Source: an uncultured Shewanella sp.
GTDB taxonomy: Bacteria; Pseudomonadota; Gammaproteobacteria; Enterobacterales; Shewanellaceae
Reading direction: 5' to 3'
Length of the DNA: 45,241 nt
NCBI RefSeq assembly: GCF_947495455.1
Contig: NZ_CANLZC010000039.1
Span: 1-45,241, forward strand
The notes beneath the pieces are model-generated. The model was not told where the DNA came from. It was given only the letters and a program-made list of their open reading frames with translations, and made no database searches. Each line of letters starts with the position of its first letter. Within the stretch, counting starts at the first letter, position 1. Below, one piece after another: positions 34,700 to 45,241 of this stretch. Both the position numbers and the translations under genes were made by a program.

Positions 34700-36907
34700 A
34701 TGGTATCTGTTCGTGAAGCACATTTTAGCGATCCTCAGTTTCAACTTGAAGAATGGGTGGAACGGTATATAAGTGATAGCGATGAAGCGCAAATATTACT
34801 GACTTTGCTGAATAAAGTAGAGCAGCTACTTTTGAAGAAGAAAGCGTCTACAGACGATGTGCTCAAGCGTAGCCGAGAAATGATAGAGATCCTCGCGCCG
34901 CTGAATATGGATATAGAGACTTTGCAAGCGGCTGTTATTTTTGTGGCTTTTGATGAAAATTTAGTTGAAAAAGCGGATTTAGAGGCCGTGTTTGGAGCGC
35001 CATTGGCTAAATTGGTGGGTAGTGTGGAAATCATGAATGCCATTGGTGCCTTGAAAGTATCAGAGCAGTCACGTGGTAATGCCCCTCAAATTGACAATAT
35101 TCGTCGTATGTTATTGGCTATGGTTGAAGATGTTCGAGCAGTTGTGATTAAGCTTGCTGAACGTATTTGCTTGTTGAGAGAAGTGAAAACAGCGGATGAA
35201 GAAACACGGGTTTTGATTGCGCGCGAAATTGCTGATATCTATGCGCCATTGGCGAATCGATTGGGGATCGGGCAATTAAAATGGGAACTGGAAGATATTT
35301 CATTTCGTTATTTACATCCACAAACCTACAAAGATATTGCTAAACAATTAGATGGAAAACGTTTAGACAGGGAAACCTTTATTGATGACTTTGTGAGTCA
35401 GTTACAAGAAAGACTTGATAAAGATCATATTCGTGCGAAAGTCTACGGTCGTCCTAAGCATATTTACAGTATTTGGAAGAAAATGAAAGGCAAGCAACTT
35501 AAATTTGATGAGTTGTTTGATGTACGAGCGGTGCGTATTGTGACCGATAGATTGCAAGACTGCTACGCGGCCTTAGGTGTGGTGCATACCTTATGGCACC
35601 ATATTCCAAAAGAGTTTGATGATTATGTGGCTAATCCTAAGCCTAACGGTTATCAATCCATTCATACTATTGTCGTCGGTCCAGAAGGCAAAACCGTTGA
35701 AATACAAATTCGTACAGAGCAAATGCATGAAGATGCTGAGCTAGGTGTAGCAGCTCATTGGAAATATAAAGAAGGCGCGAATACTCATAAACAAAGTGGT
35801 TATGAGCAAAAAATTAATTGGTTGCGTAAGATTTTACAATGGCAAGAAGATGTGGCTGAAAGCGGTAACCTTGTTGAAGAAGTTCGTAGCCAAGTCTTTG
35901 AAGACAGAGTGTATGTTTTCACGCCCAGTGGTGAAGTGATTGATTTGCCCCAAGGGGCCACGGTTCTGGACTTTGCTTATTATATTCATTCTCAAGTGGG
36001 GCATAAGTGTATTGGTGCTAAAGTTGATGGCCGTATTGTCCCCTTTACATATCAAGTGGAAACGGGGCAGCGTATTGAAATTATTACCTCTAATCAGCCT
36101 AACCCGAAACGTGATTGGCTTAATCCTAATTTAGGCTATATTCGCACTTCCCGTACGCGTTCTAAAATCCAACACTGGTTTAAACAGCAAGACAGAGATA
36201 AAAATATAGTGGCGGGCAGAGAAATTCTTGAAACTGAGCTTACCCGTATCAATTTAAAATTGAAGGATGCTCAGCCAGCTGTAGAACGCTTCAACATGGT
36301 GGGAATGGACGATTTACTGGCGGGAATAGGTGGAGGGGATGTTCGCTTAAATCAAGTGTTGAACTATGTACAGAGTCAGTTAAAGCCTCAGGTTGAATCT
36401 GATGAAGCTGTGGTGGAAGAGCTAGTTAAAAAGAGTCAACATAGGCCGAGTACTAAAGGTAAAGGTCAAGTTGAAGTCAATGGTGTGGGCAATTTAATGA
36501 GTCATATTGCAGGTTGCTGTCAGCCTGTACCCGGTGATGAAATTTTTGGTTTTATTACCAAAGGCCGTGGTATTTCGGTACACCGTTTGGATTGTGAACA
36601 ACTTAAAGAGTTAATGAAAGAGCAGCCGGAACGTGGTGTAGATGTGGTCTGGGGAGAAAATTATTCTGGCGGTTATAAGATCAGTTTAAAAGTGATTGCT
36701 AATGATAGATCGGGCCTGCTGCGTGACTTAACGTCGGTATTGGCGGCGGAGAAGTCTAATGTCCTTTCCATGAGTTCATCATCGGATGTGAAAACACAAA
36801 CCGCCATGATAGAGCTGCAATTGGAGCTTTATAACTTAGATGCCTTATCTAGGGTGATTGCAAAATTAAGTCAAGTTGAAGGTGTGAGTGAAGCCAAACG
36901 CTTATGA
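34700..36907 (+). CDS. relA: GTP pyrophosphokinase RelA ((p)ppGpp synthetase I)
   Basis: The 735-residue stringent-response enzyme makes (p)ppGpp on stalled ribosomes. In order it has a pseudo-hydrolase domain lacking the HD pair, the synthetase domain with YGRPKHIYSIWKKM and EFDDYVANPKPNGYQSIHT, a TGS domain (VYVFTPSGEVIDLP), the CC/zinc-finger region with HIAGCCQPVPGDEI, and a C-terminal ACT/RRM (VIANDRSGLLRDLT). I took the ATG at 34700, with AAGGAA 8 bases before and MVSVREAHF as the family N-terminus. A frame-open start at 34628 adds 24 non-conserved residues. The stop overlaps an ATG in the mazG frame. Confidence 0.95.
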   Translation: MVSVREAHFSDPQFQLEEWVERYISDSDEAQILLTLLNKVEQLLLKKKASTDDVLKRSREMIEILAPLNMDIETLQAAVIFVAFDENLVEKADLEAVFGAPLAKLVGSVEIMNAIGALKVSEQSRGNAPQIDNIRRMLLAMVEDVRAVVIKLAERICLLREVKTADEETRVLIAREIADIYAPLANRLGIGQLKWELEDISFRYLHPQTYKDIAKQLDGKRLDRETFIDDFVSQLQERLDKDHIRAKVYGRPKHIYSIWKKMKGKQLKFDELFDVRAVRIVTDRLQDCYAALGVVHTLWHHIPKEFDDYVANPKPNGYQSIHTIVVGPEGKTVEIQIRTEQMHEDAELGVAAHWKYKEGANTHKQSGYEQKINWLRKILQWQEDVAESGNLVEEVRSQVFEDRVYVFTPSGEVIDLPQGATVLDFAYYIHSQVGHKCIGAKVDGRIVPFTYQVETGQRIEIITSNQPNPKRDWLNPNLGYIRTSRTRSKIQHWFKQQDRDKNIVAGREILETELTRINLKLKDAQPAVERFNMVGMDDLLAGIGGGDVRLNQVLNYVQSQLKPQVESDEAVVEELVKKSQHRPSTKGKGQVEVNGVGNLMSHIAGCCQPVPGDEIFGFITKGRGISVHRLDCEQLKELMKEQPERGVDVVWGENYSGGYKISLKVIANDRSGLLRDLTSVLAAEKSNVLSMSSSSDVKTQTAMIELQLELYNLDALSRVIAKLSQVEGVSEAKRL

Positions 36908-36963
36908 TTCAAAAAAGTCAGTTCATACAAAGGTGCGACGTCAATGCTAAAGGTGAGAATACT

Positions 36964-37782
36964 ATGACCGGTGAAATGACCAGTGAATCTAATATTCAAT
37001 CTTTGCTGGAGATCATGGCAAAGTTGAGGGATCCTAAAACGGGTTGTCCTTGGGATCTTGCTCAGCAATTTGACTCTATTGTGCCTTTTACTCTAGAAGA
37101 AGCCTATGAAGTGGCGGATACGATTGAGCGAGTGGCATTTGATGAGTTGCCTAGTGAATTAGGTGACTTGTTATTTCAAGTGGTCTTTTATTGCCAATTG
37201 GGTCAAGAACAAGGCTTGTTCGACTTTGGTGTGGTGGTGGATAAAATTTGTCACAAGCTTATTAGCCGCCATCCTCATGTATTCGATGCGCAAGACTTTC
37301 AGAGTAGTGAAGCGATGAAGCAAAATTGGGAGTCGTTAAAAGAAAAAGAACGTCAAGCACGGCAATTACATTCTGAGCTTGATGATATCCCTCTTGCTTT
37401 ACCAGCATTAACACGTTCAATGAAAATACAAAAACGAGTGGCTCGTGTTGGGTTTGACTGGAATAGCCTTGAGCCTGTTGTAGCTAAAGTACAAGAAGAA
37501 ATTGTCGAGGTTCTTGATGAGGTCAATCAGGTTCCCGTTTCGCAAGATAAAATAACCGATGAAATGGGGGATTTACTGTTTGCTGTGGTAAATATGGCTA
37601 GGCATTTAGAAGTGGATCCTGAGCAAGCATTAAGGCTGGCTAATCGTAAATTTGAAAGGCGTTTTCGAGGCGTAGAGGAAAAAGTCGCCGCTGTTGGCGG
37701 TGTGATGGCAGAGCAAACCTTGTCTCAACTGGACGAGCATTGGAACGCAGTAAAGCAAGAAGAAAGAGACACATACCCGTGA
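36964..37782 (+). CDS. mazG: Nucleoside triphosphate pyrophosphohydrolase MazG
   Basis: The 272-residue tandem MazG-fold protein hydrolyses NTPs to NMP and pyrophosphate, and in E. coli it lowers (p)ppGpp levels during starvation. Motifs are LRDPKTGCPWD, the metal-binding EExxE of FTLEEAYEVADTIE, LGDLLFQVVFYCQLG in the first half, and DEMGDLLFAVVNMARHL in the second. The ATG at 36964 has AAGGTGAG a few bases before it and gives MTGEMTSESNIQSLL. A longer start at 36904 (overlapping the relA stop by 4 bases) adds 20 residues not typical of the family. It is co-directional with relA. Its stop lies within a 12-bp inverted repeat. Confidence 0.93.
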   Translation: MTGEMTSESNIQSLLEIMAKLRDPKTGCPWDLAQQFDSIVPFTLEEAYEVADTIERVAFDELPSELGDLLFQVVFYCQLGQEQGLFDFGVVVDKICHKLISRHPHVFDAQDFQSSEAMKQNWESLKEKERQARQLHSELDDIPLALPALTRSMKIQKRVARVGFDWNSLEPVVAKVQEEIVEVLDEVNQVPVSQDKITDEMGDLLFAVVNMARHLEVDPEQALRLANRKFERRFRGVEEKVAAVGGVMAEQTLSQLDEHWNAVKQEERDTYP

Positions 37783-37815
37783 CTAAAAAACTGGGGATTT
37801 ATCAGTCACGGGTAT
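37773..37815. repeat. Perfect 12-bp inverted repeat overlapping the mazG stop
   Basis: ATACCCGTGACT (37773-37784) and AGTCACGGGTAT (37804-37815) are exact complements with a 19-base loop. The mazG TGA (37780-37782) lies in the left arm. No T tract follows, so termination would be weak. The ends share ATACCCGTGA with the inverted ends of the element at 4253-4518. Confidence 0.75.
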
Positions 37816-37861
37816 ATAAAAGCTTTTAGTGGAATAAAAGTGTCAATATTCCCGATTTTAA

Positions 37862-39604
<1,743 letters not shown>

Positions 39605-39614
39605 ATATAAAATA

Positions 39615-39650
39615 AAAGGCCAGTCCTTGTTGTGAGGACTGGCCTTTATT
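39615..39650 (+). terminator. Intrinsic terminator after pyrG
   Basis: AAAGGCCAGTCCT (39615-39627) and AGGACTGGCCTTT (39635-39647) form a perfect 13-bp stem with a 7-base loop, then TATTT. It lies 10 bases past the stop, so eno needs its own promoter in the 110 bases that follow. Confidence 0.88.
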
Positions 39651-39747
39651 TCCTGTTGCAAAAGCAATAACACTTTTAGCGGGATCACTGGGTGACAGCT
39701 TAAAGTGACGAACCATTTTTATTTTAGAAATTTAATTTTAAACTTAA

Positions 39748-41055
<1,308 letters not shown>

Positions 41056-41070
41056 TTTCACAAAACTTGT

Positions 41071-41099
41071 AAAAGGCCGCCACTAGGTGGCCTTTTTTG
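41071..41099 (+). terminator. Intrinsic terminator after eno
   Basis: AAAAGGCCGCC and GGTGGCCTTTT pair (one wobble) around ACTA at 41082-41085, followed by a T run. It is 15 bases past the eno stop. Confidence 0.88.
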
Positions 41100-41144
41100 T
41101 TGTACTATCTCATTATCCTTAGACTGAGTTCTGTTTAGACTATC

Positions 41145-41420
41145 ATGAAACCCTTATGCTTTGTTTTAACTCTATTATTGCTTATTCTTCAGTATCGTCT
41201 TTGGTTTGGTGGAAACAGCTTATCTGAATCTTATCAATTGCAAGATCAAATTCAGATGCAGCAGAAGAGTAATGCAAAATTAATTGCCCGTAATCAAATT
41301 TTAAGAGAAGAAATCAATGATTTACGCAGTGGCACTGAAGCAATAGAAGAACGTGCACGTAATGAATTGGGTATGGTTAAGGAAGGTGAGACTTTTTACC
41401 GTGTGGTGGAAGGTGAATAA
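41145..41420 (+). CDS. ftsB: Cell division protein FtsB
   Basis: The 91-residue bitopic inner-membrane protein of the divisome forms the FtsQ-FtsB-FtsL complex. It has a single N-terminal membrane helix (about residues 4-17), then RLWFGGNSL, then a coiled coil (about 30-70, rich in Gln/Asn/Arg/Glu) ending EERARNELGMVKEGETFYRV, the most conserved part. The position between eno and ispD is the classical one. Confidence 0.94.
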   Translation: MKPLCFVLTLLLLILQYRLWFGGNSLSESYQLQDQIQMQQKSNAKLIARNQILREEINDLRSGTEAIEERARNELGMVKEGETFYRVVEGE

Positions 41421-41458
41421 AGAATATGACAAGTAAATGGTAGAAGGTGAGCTTACGT

Positions 41459-42148
41459 ATGTGGGATGATACAGTCATTGCGGTAGTGCCTGCGGCGGGG
41501 ATTGGGCGTCGAATGGGCGCGCAAATTCCAAAGCAATATTTAATGTTAAATGAACAAACTATTTTAGGGCATACATTAGATTGTTTGCTCTCCCACCCTA
41601 AAATTGATCTTGTGGTTGTCGCATTGCATGCTAAGGATCAGTATTTTCAGGATTTGACTCAATCCCAACATATTAAATTGCGTAAAGTAATAGGGGGAGA
41701 CGAACGGGCTGATTCTGTATTAGCGGCGTTGGCAACCGTCGATGGCAATGCCTGGGTATTAGTGCATGACGCAGCAAGACCTTGTTTAAGCCATGATGAT
41801 ATAGATAAATTATTACACTCAAGGGACAGATTTCCTCAAGGTGTCATTCTAGGATCGCCAGTCAGAGATACCATGAAGCGTACTCATAGTGAGCAAGTGA
41901 TCAGTGAAACGGTTTCCCGTGAAAACTTGTGGCATGCATTAACGCCCCAGTGTTTTAGAGTGCAAGGCTTGAGAAAAAACATTGCGTTAGCTTTATCTCA
42001 ACGCGTTGCTATCACAGATGAAGCGTCAGCTATGGAATGGGCAGGTGTTTCACCAGGCATTATTGAAGGGCGAGGGGATAATATCAAAGTGACTCATCCG
42101 AATGATTTGGCTTTAGCATCATTATTTTTGAATAACTTACGCCAATAA
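41459..42148 (+). CDS. ispD: 2-C-methyl-D-erythritol 4-phosphate cytidylyltransferase
   Basis: The 229-residue MEP-pathway enzyme transfers CMP to methylerythritol phosphate for isoprenoid synthesis. It has AVVPAAGIGRRMGAQIPKQYL (CTP-binding P-loop) at the start, VVGGDERADSVLAAL-like sequence, VLVHDAARPCLS (metal Asp) and the C-terminal ITDEASAMEWAG. I chose the ATG at 41459 (MWDDTVIAVV), with AGGTGA 9 bases before it. GTG at 41447 would add four residues and leaves no spacing for that site. ispF follows 48 bases later. Confidence 0.94.
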   Translation: MWDDTVIAVVPAAGIGRRMGAQIPKQYLMLNEQTILGHTLDCLLSHPKIDLVVVALHAKDQYFQDLTQSQHIKLRKVIGGDERADSVLAALATVDGNAWVLVHDAARPCLSHDDIDKLLHSRDRFPQGVILGSPVRDTMKRTHSEQVISETVSRENLWHALTPQCFRVQGLRKNIALALSQRVAITDEASAMEWAGVSPGIIEGRGDNIKVTHPNDLALASLFLNNLRQ

Positions 42149-42196
42149 TATATTGGGATCAGTATTACATAGCATTTAACTGAGAGTGAATAACAA

Positions 42197-42682
42197 GTGG
42201 ATATAAGGATTGGGCACGGATTTGATGTGCATAAATTTGGTGGTGTGTCACCTTTAATGCTTTGTGGTGTACACGTACCCTATGAAACAGGATTAATTGC
42301 TCATTCTGATGGTGATGTTGTATTGCATGCGATTACAGACGCTATTTTAGGGGCAATGGCGATGGGGGATATTGGTCAACATTTCCCTGATACTGATGCG
42401 GAATTTGAAGGTGCAGATAGTCGTGTTTTATTGAGACATTGTAATGAGCTGGCACTGACTAAGGGTTATGAAATTGGCAACTTGGATGTCACTATTATCG
42501 CTCAAGCACCTAAAATGTTGCCTTATATTGATGCCATGAGACAAGTGTTAGTCAAAGATCTGAAGACTAAGCTGGAGAATATTAATGTGAAGGCAACGAC
42601 AACGGAAAAGTTGGGTTTTACGGGACGAAAAGAAGGTATTGCGGTTGAGGCCGTAGTATTGATGAGTCAAAAGAAGAGATAA
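42197..42682 (+). CDS. ispF: 2-C-methyl-D-erythritol 2,4-cyclodiphosphate synthase
   Basis: The 161-residue subunit of the trimeric zinc enzyme follows IspD and IspE in the MEP pathway. It begins [13 protein letters not shown] with the metal Asp and His, then [21 protein letters not shown] with the third ligand, and [13 protein letters not shown]. The C-terminal [23 protein letters not shown] is fully conserved. It uses a GTG start with GAGAGTGA upstream. Genes ispD, ispF, truD, surE and pcm run on with small gaps or overlaps. Confidence 0.96.
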   Translation: MDIRIGHGFDVHKFGGVSPLMLCGVHVPYETGLIAHSDGDVVLHAITDAILGAMAMGDIGQHFPDTDAEFEGADSRVLLRHCNELALTKGYEIGNLDVTIIAQAPKMLPYIDAMRQVLVKDLKTKLENINVKATTTEKLGFTGRKEGIAVEAVVLMSQKKR

Positions 42683-42692
42683 GAATAATTTC

Positions 42693-43769
42693 ATGAGTGA
42701 TTTACATTATTTATACGGTAAACCTGTATCTCAAGCGGATCTGAGAACTCATAATAGTGACTTTATAGTACAAGAGATTTTACCTTTTGAGCCAACAGGT
42801 GAAGGTGAGCACCATTTATTACATATTCGTAAAAATGGCTTAAATACTGCGGATGTGGCCAGAATATTATCTGGGTTTGCCCATGTTCATCCTAAAGAGG
42901 TGACTTATGCGGGCCAAAAAGATAAGCATGCAATAACGGAGCAATGGTTCGGTGTCCGCATTCCTGGAAAAGAAACTCCTGATTGGTCAAGTCTTGATAA
43001 TGAACAATTAACTGTACTGTCTTCAAGTCGTCATAGTAAGAAATTAAGAGTTGGAGCCTTGGCGGGTAATCGTTTTACTTTGACCTTGCGTAATGTGACC
43101 AATATGGATGATGTGCTGTCTCGTTTGGAGAAAATTAAAGAAACGGGTGTTCCTAATTATTTTGGTGAACAACGTTTTGGTCACGATGGTAAAAATTTGG
43201 TTTTTGGTCGACAAATGTTTTCTGGCCGTAAAGTGAAAGATCGTAATAAACGAGGCATATACCTTTCAGCAGTGCGTTCCAATTTGTTTAATCTTGTTGT
43301 ATCGGCACGTATCGCGGAACATGGTTTAACGCCTTTTCTTGGTGATTGTGTGATGCTTGCAGGCAGCAAGAGTTATTTTGTCGCGCAAGACTGGGATTTA
43401 AGCTTACAACAGCGTTTAACTCAAAAAGATATTCAATTATCAGCCCCTTTATGGGGAAGAGGAGCTCCGTTGTCTCAAGGTGATGCTGCCGATTTTGAAC
43501 AGAGCGTTTTGTCTCCTTTAAAAGCGGATTGCGAAGGGTTAGAGCTGGCAGGATTAACCCAAGAAAGACGTATGATGTTATTGGTTCCCCAACATATTAA
43601 TCATGAAGTCGATGGGAATGTTTTAGTCTTAAAGTTTGCATTACCTGCAGGGTGCTTTGCCACATCAGTGCTTAGAGAACTGTTTGATTATGAAGATGTG
43701 ATGGAAAAGCAGCGACGAGCGCATTTTGCTGAGCAACAAAGCCAAGCACCATCAACAGGGCAGTCATGA
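42693..43769 (+). CDS. truD: tRNA pseudouridine(13) synthase TruD
   Basis: The 358-residue enzyme isomerises U13 in tRNA(Glu). The N-terminal [30 protein letters not shown] and [19 protein letters not shown] (catalytic Asp in the GxKD motif) are diagnostic, as is [14 protein letters not shown]. The TRUD insertion domain lies in the second half. The C-terminal stretch after [12 protein letters not shown] is Gln/Ser-rich and poorly conserved. It starts 10 bases after ispF and ends one base before surE. Confidence 0.95.
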   Translation: MSDLHYLYGKPVSQADLRTHNSDFIVQEILPFEPTGEGEHHLLHIRKNGLNTADVARILSGFAHVHPKEVTYAGQKDKHAITEQWFGVRIPGKETPDWSSLDNEQLTVLSSSRHSKKLRVGALAGNRFTLTLRNVTNMDDVLSRLEKIKETGVPNYFGEQRFGHDGKNLVFGRQMFSGRKVKDRNKRGIYLSAVRSNLFNLVVSARIAEHGLTPFLGDCVMLAGSKSYFVAQDWDLSLQQRLTQKDIQLSAPLWGRGAPLSQGDAADFEQSVLSPLKADCEGLELAGLTQERRMMLLVPQHINHEVDGNVLVLKFALPAGCFATSVLRELFDYEDVMEKQRRAHFAEQQSQAPSTGQS

Positions 43770-43770
43770 T

Positions 43771-44517
43771 ATGAAAATCTTAGTCAGTAATGATGATGGC
43801 GTCCATGCGCCAGGTATTGAAGCATTAACAGTGTCTTTGTCACGTTTAGCGCAAGTGATGACAGTGGGACCTGATAGAAATTGCTCTGGGGCGAGTAACT
43901 CTTTGACATTAACAAACCCCCTTCGCATTCAATCTTTGGATAATGGTTATATTTCAGTGAATGGCACACCAACAGATTGTGTGCATTTAGCCATCAGAGA
44001 GCTTTATGATGATGAGCCCGATATGGTGGTTGCAGGTATTAATGCAGGGGAGAATATGGGGGATGATACTTTATATTCAGGAACAGTTGCTGCAGCGATG
44101 GAAGGGCGTTTTCTAGGTTTTCCTGCGATTGCGATTTCCTTGGTGGGATCAAATTTAACGCATTATGATACTGCCGCTGAATTTGCATACCGTATTGTGG
44201 CTGCGCTTAAAGAGCACCCCATTGCACAAAATCAAATTTTAAATATCAATGTCCCTGATCTGCCAATCGAATCAATTAAAGGCATTAAAGTGACTCGATT
44301 AGGTGCAAGACATCGAGCTGAAGGTATGGTGAAAACTCAAGATCCTGCAGGTCGAGATATTTATTGGCTGGGGCCACAAGGTGAAGAGTTAGATGCAACC
44401 GATGGAACAGATTTTGATGCAATAGAGCAAGGTTATGTTTCTGTCACGCCTCTGACTGTTGATTTAACTGCATTTTCACAATTAGCTGAACTGGAACAAT
44501 GGATAACACGAGTATGA
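43771..44517 (+). CDS. surE: 5'/3'-nucleotidase SurE
   Basis: The 248-residue stationary-phase survival phosphatase has [16 protein letters not shown] with the metal-binding Asp pair. It continues with [26 protein letters not shown] and [27 protein letters not shown], the full family pattern. It dephosphorylates nucleoside monophosphates and short polyphosphate. The ATG at 43771 fits the family. The upstream open frame to 43726 overlaps truD and is not conserved. It overlaps pcm, so the two are coupled, as in E. coli. Confidence 0.96.
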   Translation: MKILVSNDDGVHAPGIEALTVSLSRLAQVMTVGPDRNCSGASNSLTLTNPLRIQSLDNGYISVNGTPTDCVHLAIRELYDDEPDMVVAGINAGENMGDDTLYSGTVAAAMEGRFLGFPAIAISLVGSNLTHYDTAAEFAYRIVAALKEHPIAQNQILNINVPDLPIESIKGIKVTRLGARHRAEGMVKTQDPAGRDIYWLGPQGEELDATDGTDFDAIEQGYVSVTPLTVDLTAFSQLAELEQWITRV

Positions 44518-45149
44518 ATAGGGTGGGTCCTAAATTAGCACAAAACCTCGCAAAAGGATTATTTGAGGCCGGGATTCGAGATGAAAAAGTCCTTATGGCT
44601 GTTGCTAATACGCCAAGAGAGCGCTTTCTTGATCCTGCATTAGGACACAAGGCATACGAAAATACAGCTCTGCCTATAGGGCAAGGCCAGACAATCTCTC
44701 AGCCATATATTGTGGCAAAAATGACGGAGTTATTGCTAAGTCATTCGCCTGAAAAGGTATTAGAAATTGGAACGGGATCGGGATACCAAGCGGCCATTTT
44801 AGCTCAGCTTGTGCCAAATTTATATACTGTTGAGCGGATCAAAAGTTTGCAGATCCAAGCAAGACAGAGATTAAAGCGATTAGATTTACATAATGTGGCA
44901 TTTAAATATGGTGATGGTTGGTTAGGATGGGAAAATAGAGGTCCCTTTGATGCGATTATGGTCACAGCGGCTGCCAGCAGTGTGCCTGAAGCTTTATTAA
45001 AACAGCTTGCCAATGGTGGTGTGTTAGTACTGCCAGTTGGGGAGCAATCACAGCAGTTATTAAAAGTGGTTAGAGTTGGTGATAAATTCACCTCTGAAGC
45101 TATTGAATTAGTTAAATTTGTTCCTTTGGTACATGGTGAGTTAGCTTAA
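44499..45149 (+). CDS. pcm: Protein-L-isoaspartate O-methyltransferase
   Basis: The protein is 216 residues with the ATG at 44499, or 211 with the ATG at 44514, which overlaps the surE stop by 4 bases and is just as plausible. It uses SAM to methylate isoaspartyl residues in aged proteins so that they can revert. Motifs are PREKFLD-like [47 protein letters not shown] (SAM site), [17 protein letters not shown] and the C-terminal [12 protein letters not shown]. In this gene order nlpD, rpoS and mutS usually follow, outside the window. Confidence 0.96.
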   Translation: MDNTSMNRVGPKLAQNLAKGLFEAGIRDEKVLMAVANTPRERFLDPALGHKAYENTALPIGQGQTISQPYIVAKMTELLLSHSPEKVLEIGTGSGYQAAILAQLVPNLYTVERIKSLQIQARQRLKRLDLHNVAFKYGDGWLGWENRGPFDAIMVTAAASSVPEALLKQLANGGVLVLPVGEQSQQLLKVVRVGDKFTSEAIELVKFVPLVHGELA

Positions 45150-45160
45150 ATTTTTAACCT

Positions 45161-45241
45161 AATAATACCAATTCTATTATATAAGTGATCTTTCAGCGGG
45201 AATTCAACATGCTGTAGGCAAGGTCGTTAATTGCTCCTGCA
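45161..45241. repeat. Probable start of a dispersed repeat / MITE, cut by the window edge
   Basis: After the pcm stop the sequence ATACCAATTCTATTATATAA runs into AGTGATCTTTCAGCGGGAA and continues to the edge with no open frame. I recall closely similar intergenic repeats in Shewanella genomes. The other end is outside the window, so an inverted-repeat structure cannot be tested here. Confidence 0.4.

Overview
The window looks like the chromosome of a marine gammaproteobacterium of the Shewanella type. The evidence is the conserved gene order barA-rlmD-relA-mazG-pyrG-eno-ftsB-ispD-ispF-truD-surE-pcm, the nrdR-rib-nusB-thiL-pgpA operon, a riboflavin gene of the RibBX type, and moderately AT-rich DNA. 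This assignment rests on gene order and remembered protein similarity, not on a database search.

Bases 1-4190 are accessory. An insertion-sequence end with the N-terminus of an ISNCY-type transposase interrupts the C-terminal remnant of an ArsM-like methyltransferase. It is followed by a tight pstS-pstC-pstA-pstB-arsC operon, a high-affinity phosphate ABC transporter with a thioredoxin-type arsenate reductase. Together these read as an arsenate-tolerance module whose first gene has been broken. A non-coding miniature inverted-repeat element with perfect 25-bp ends lies at 4253-4518.

Bases 4591-14400 are the most unusual part. They hold a thiazole/oxazole-modified peptide (TOMM, a RiPP class) cluster of the kind described mainly from Burkholderia and Sorangium. 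Its genes are a 1335-residue Ser/Thr kinase / cyclase-homology / ATPase fusion, a 277-residue precursor-like protein that is an internal tandem duplication ending Thr-Cys-Cys, a metal-dependent amidohydrolase, a 797-residue protein with an N-terminal docking region and a YcaO cyclodehydratase domain, and an FHA protein with a C-terminal winged-helix DNA-binding region. No dehydrogenase, exporter, protease or immunity gene is visible. A plausible but untested logic is that the kinase senses a state and phosphorylates the FHA regulator, while YcaO cyclises Cys/Ser/Thr in the precursor.

Bases 14500-24200 are housekeeping: ettA on the minus strand, then glyA, nrdR, ribD, ribE, ribBX, ribH, nusB, thiL and pgpA. 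They cover translation control, one-carbon metabolism, flavin synthesis, antitermination, thiamine diphosphate and phosphatidylglycerol synthesis.

Bases 24266-33135 lie on the minus strand. They hold a periplasmic catalase with its ankyrin partner (katB-ankB), recN under three LexA boxes, an AEC-family transporter, yjaG, and the hybrid sensor kinase barA. Bases 33230-45149 return to the plus strand with rlmD, relA, mazG, pyrG, eno, ftsB, ispD, ispF, truD, surE and pcm. The last 80 bases look like the start of a dispersed repeat.
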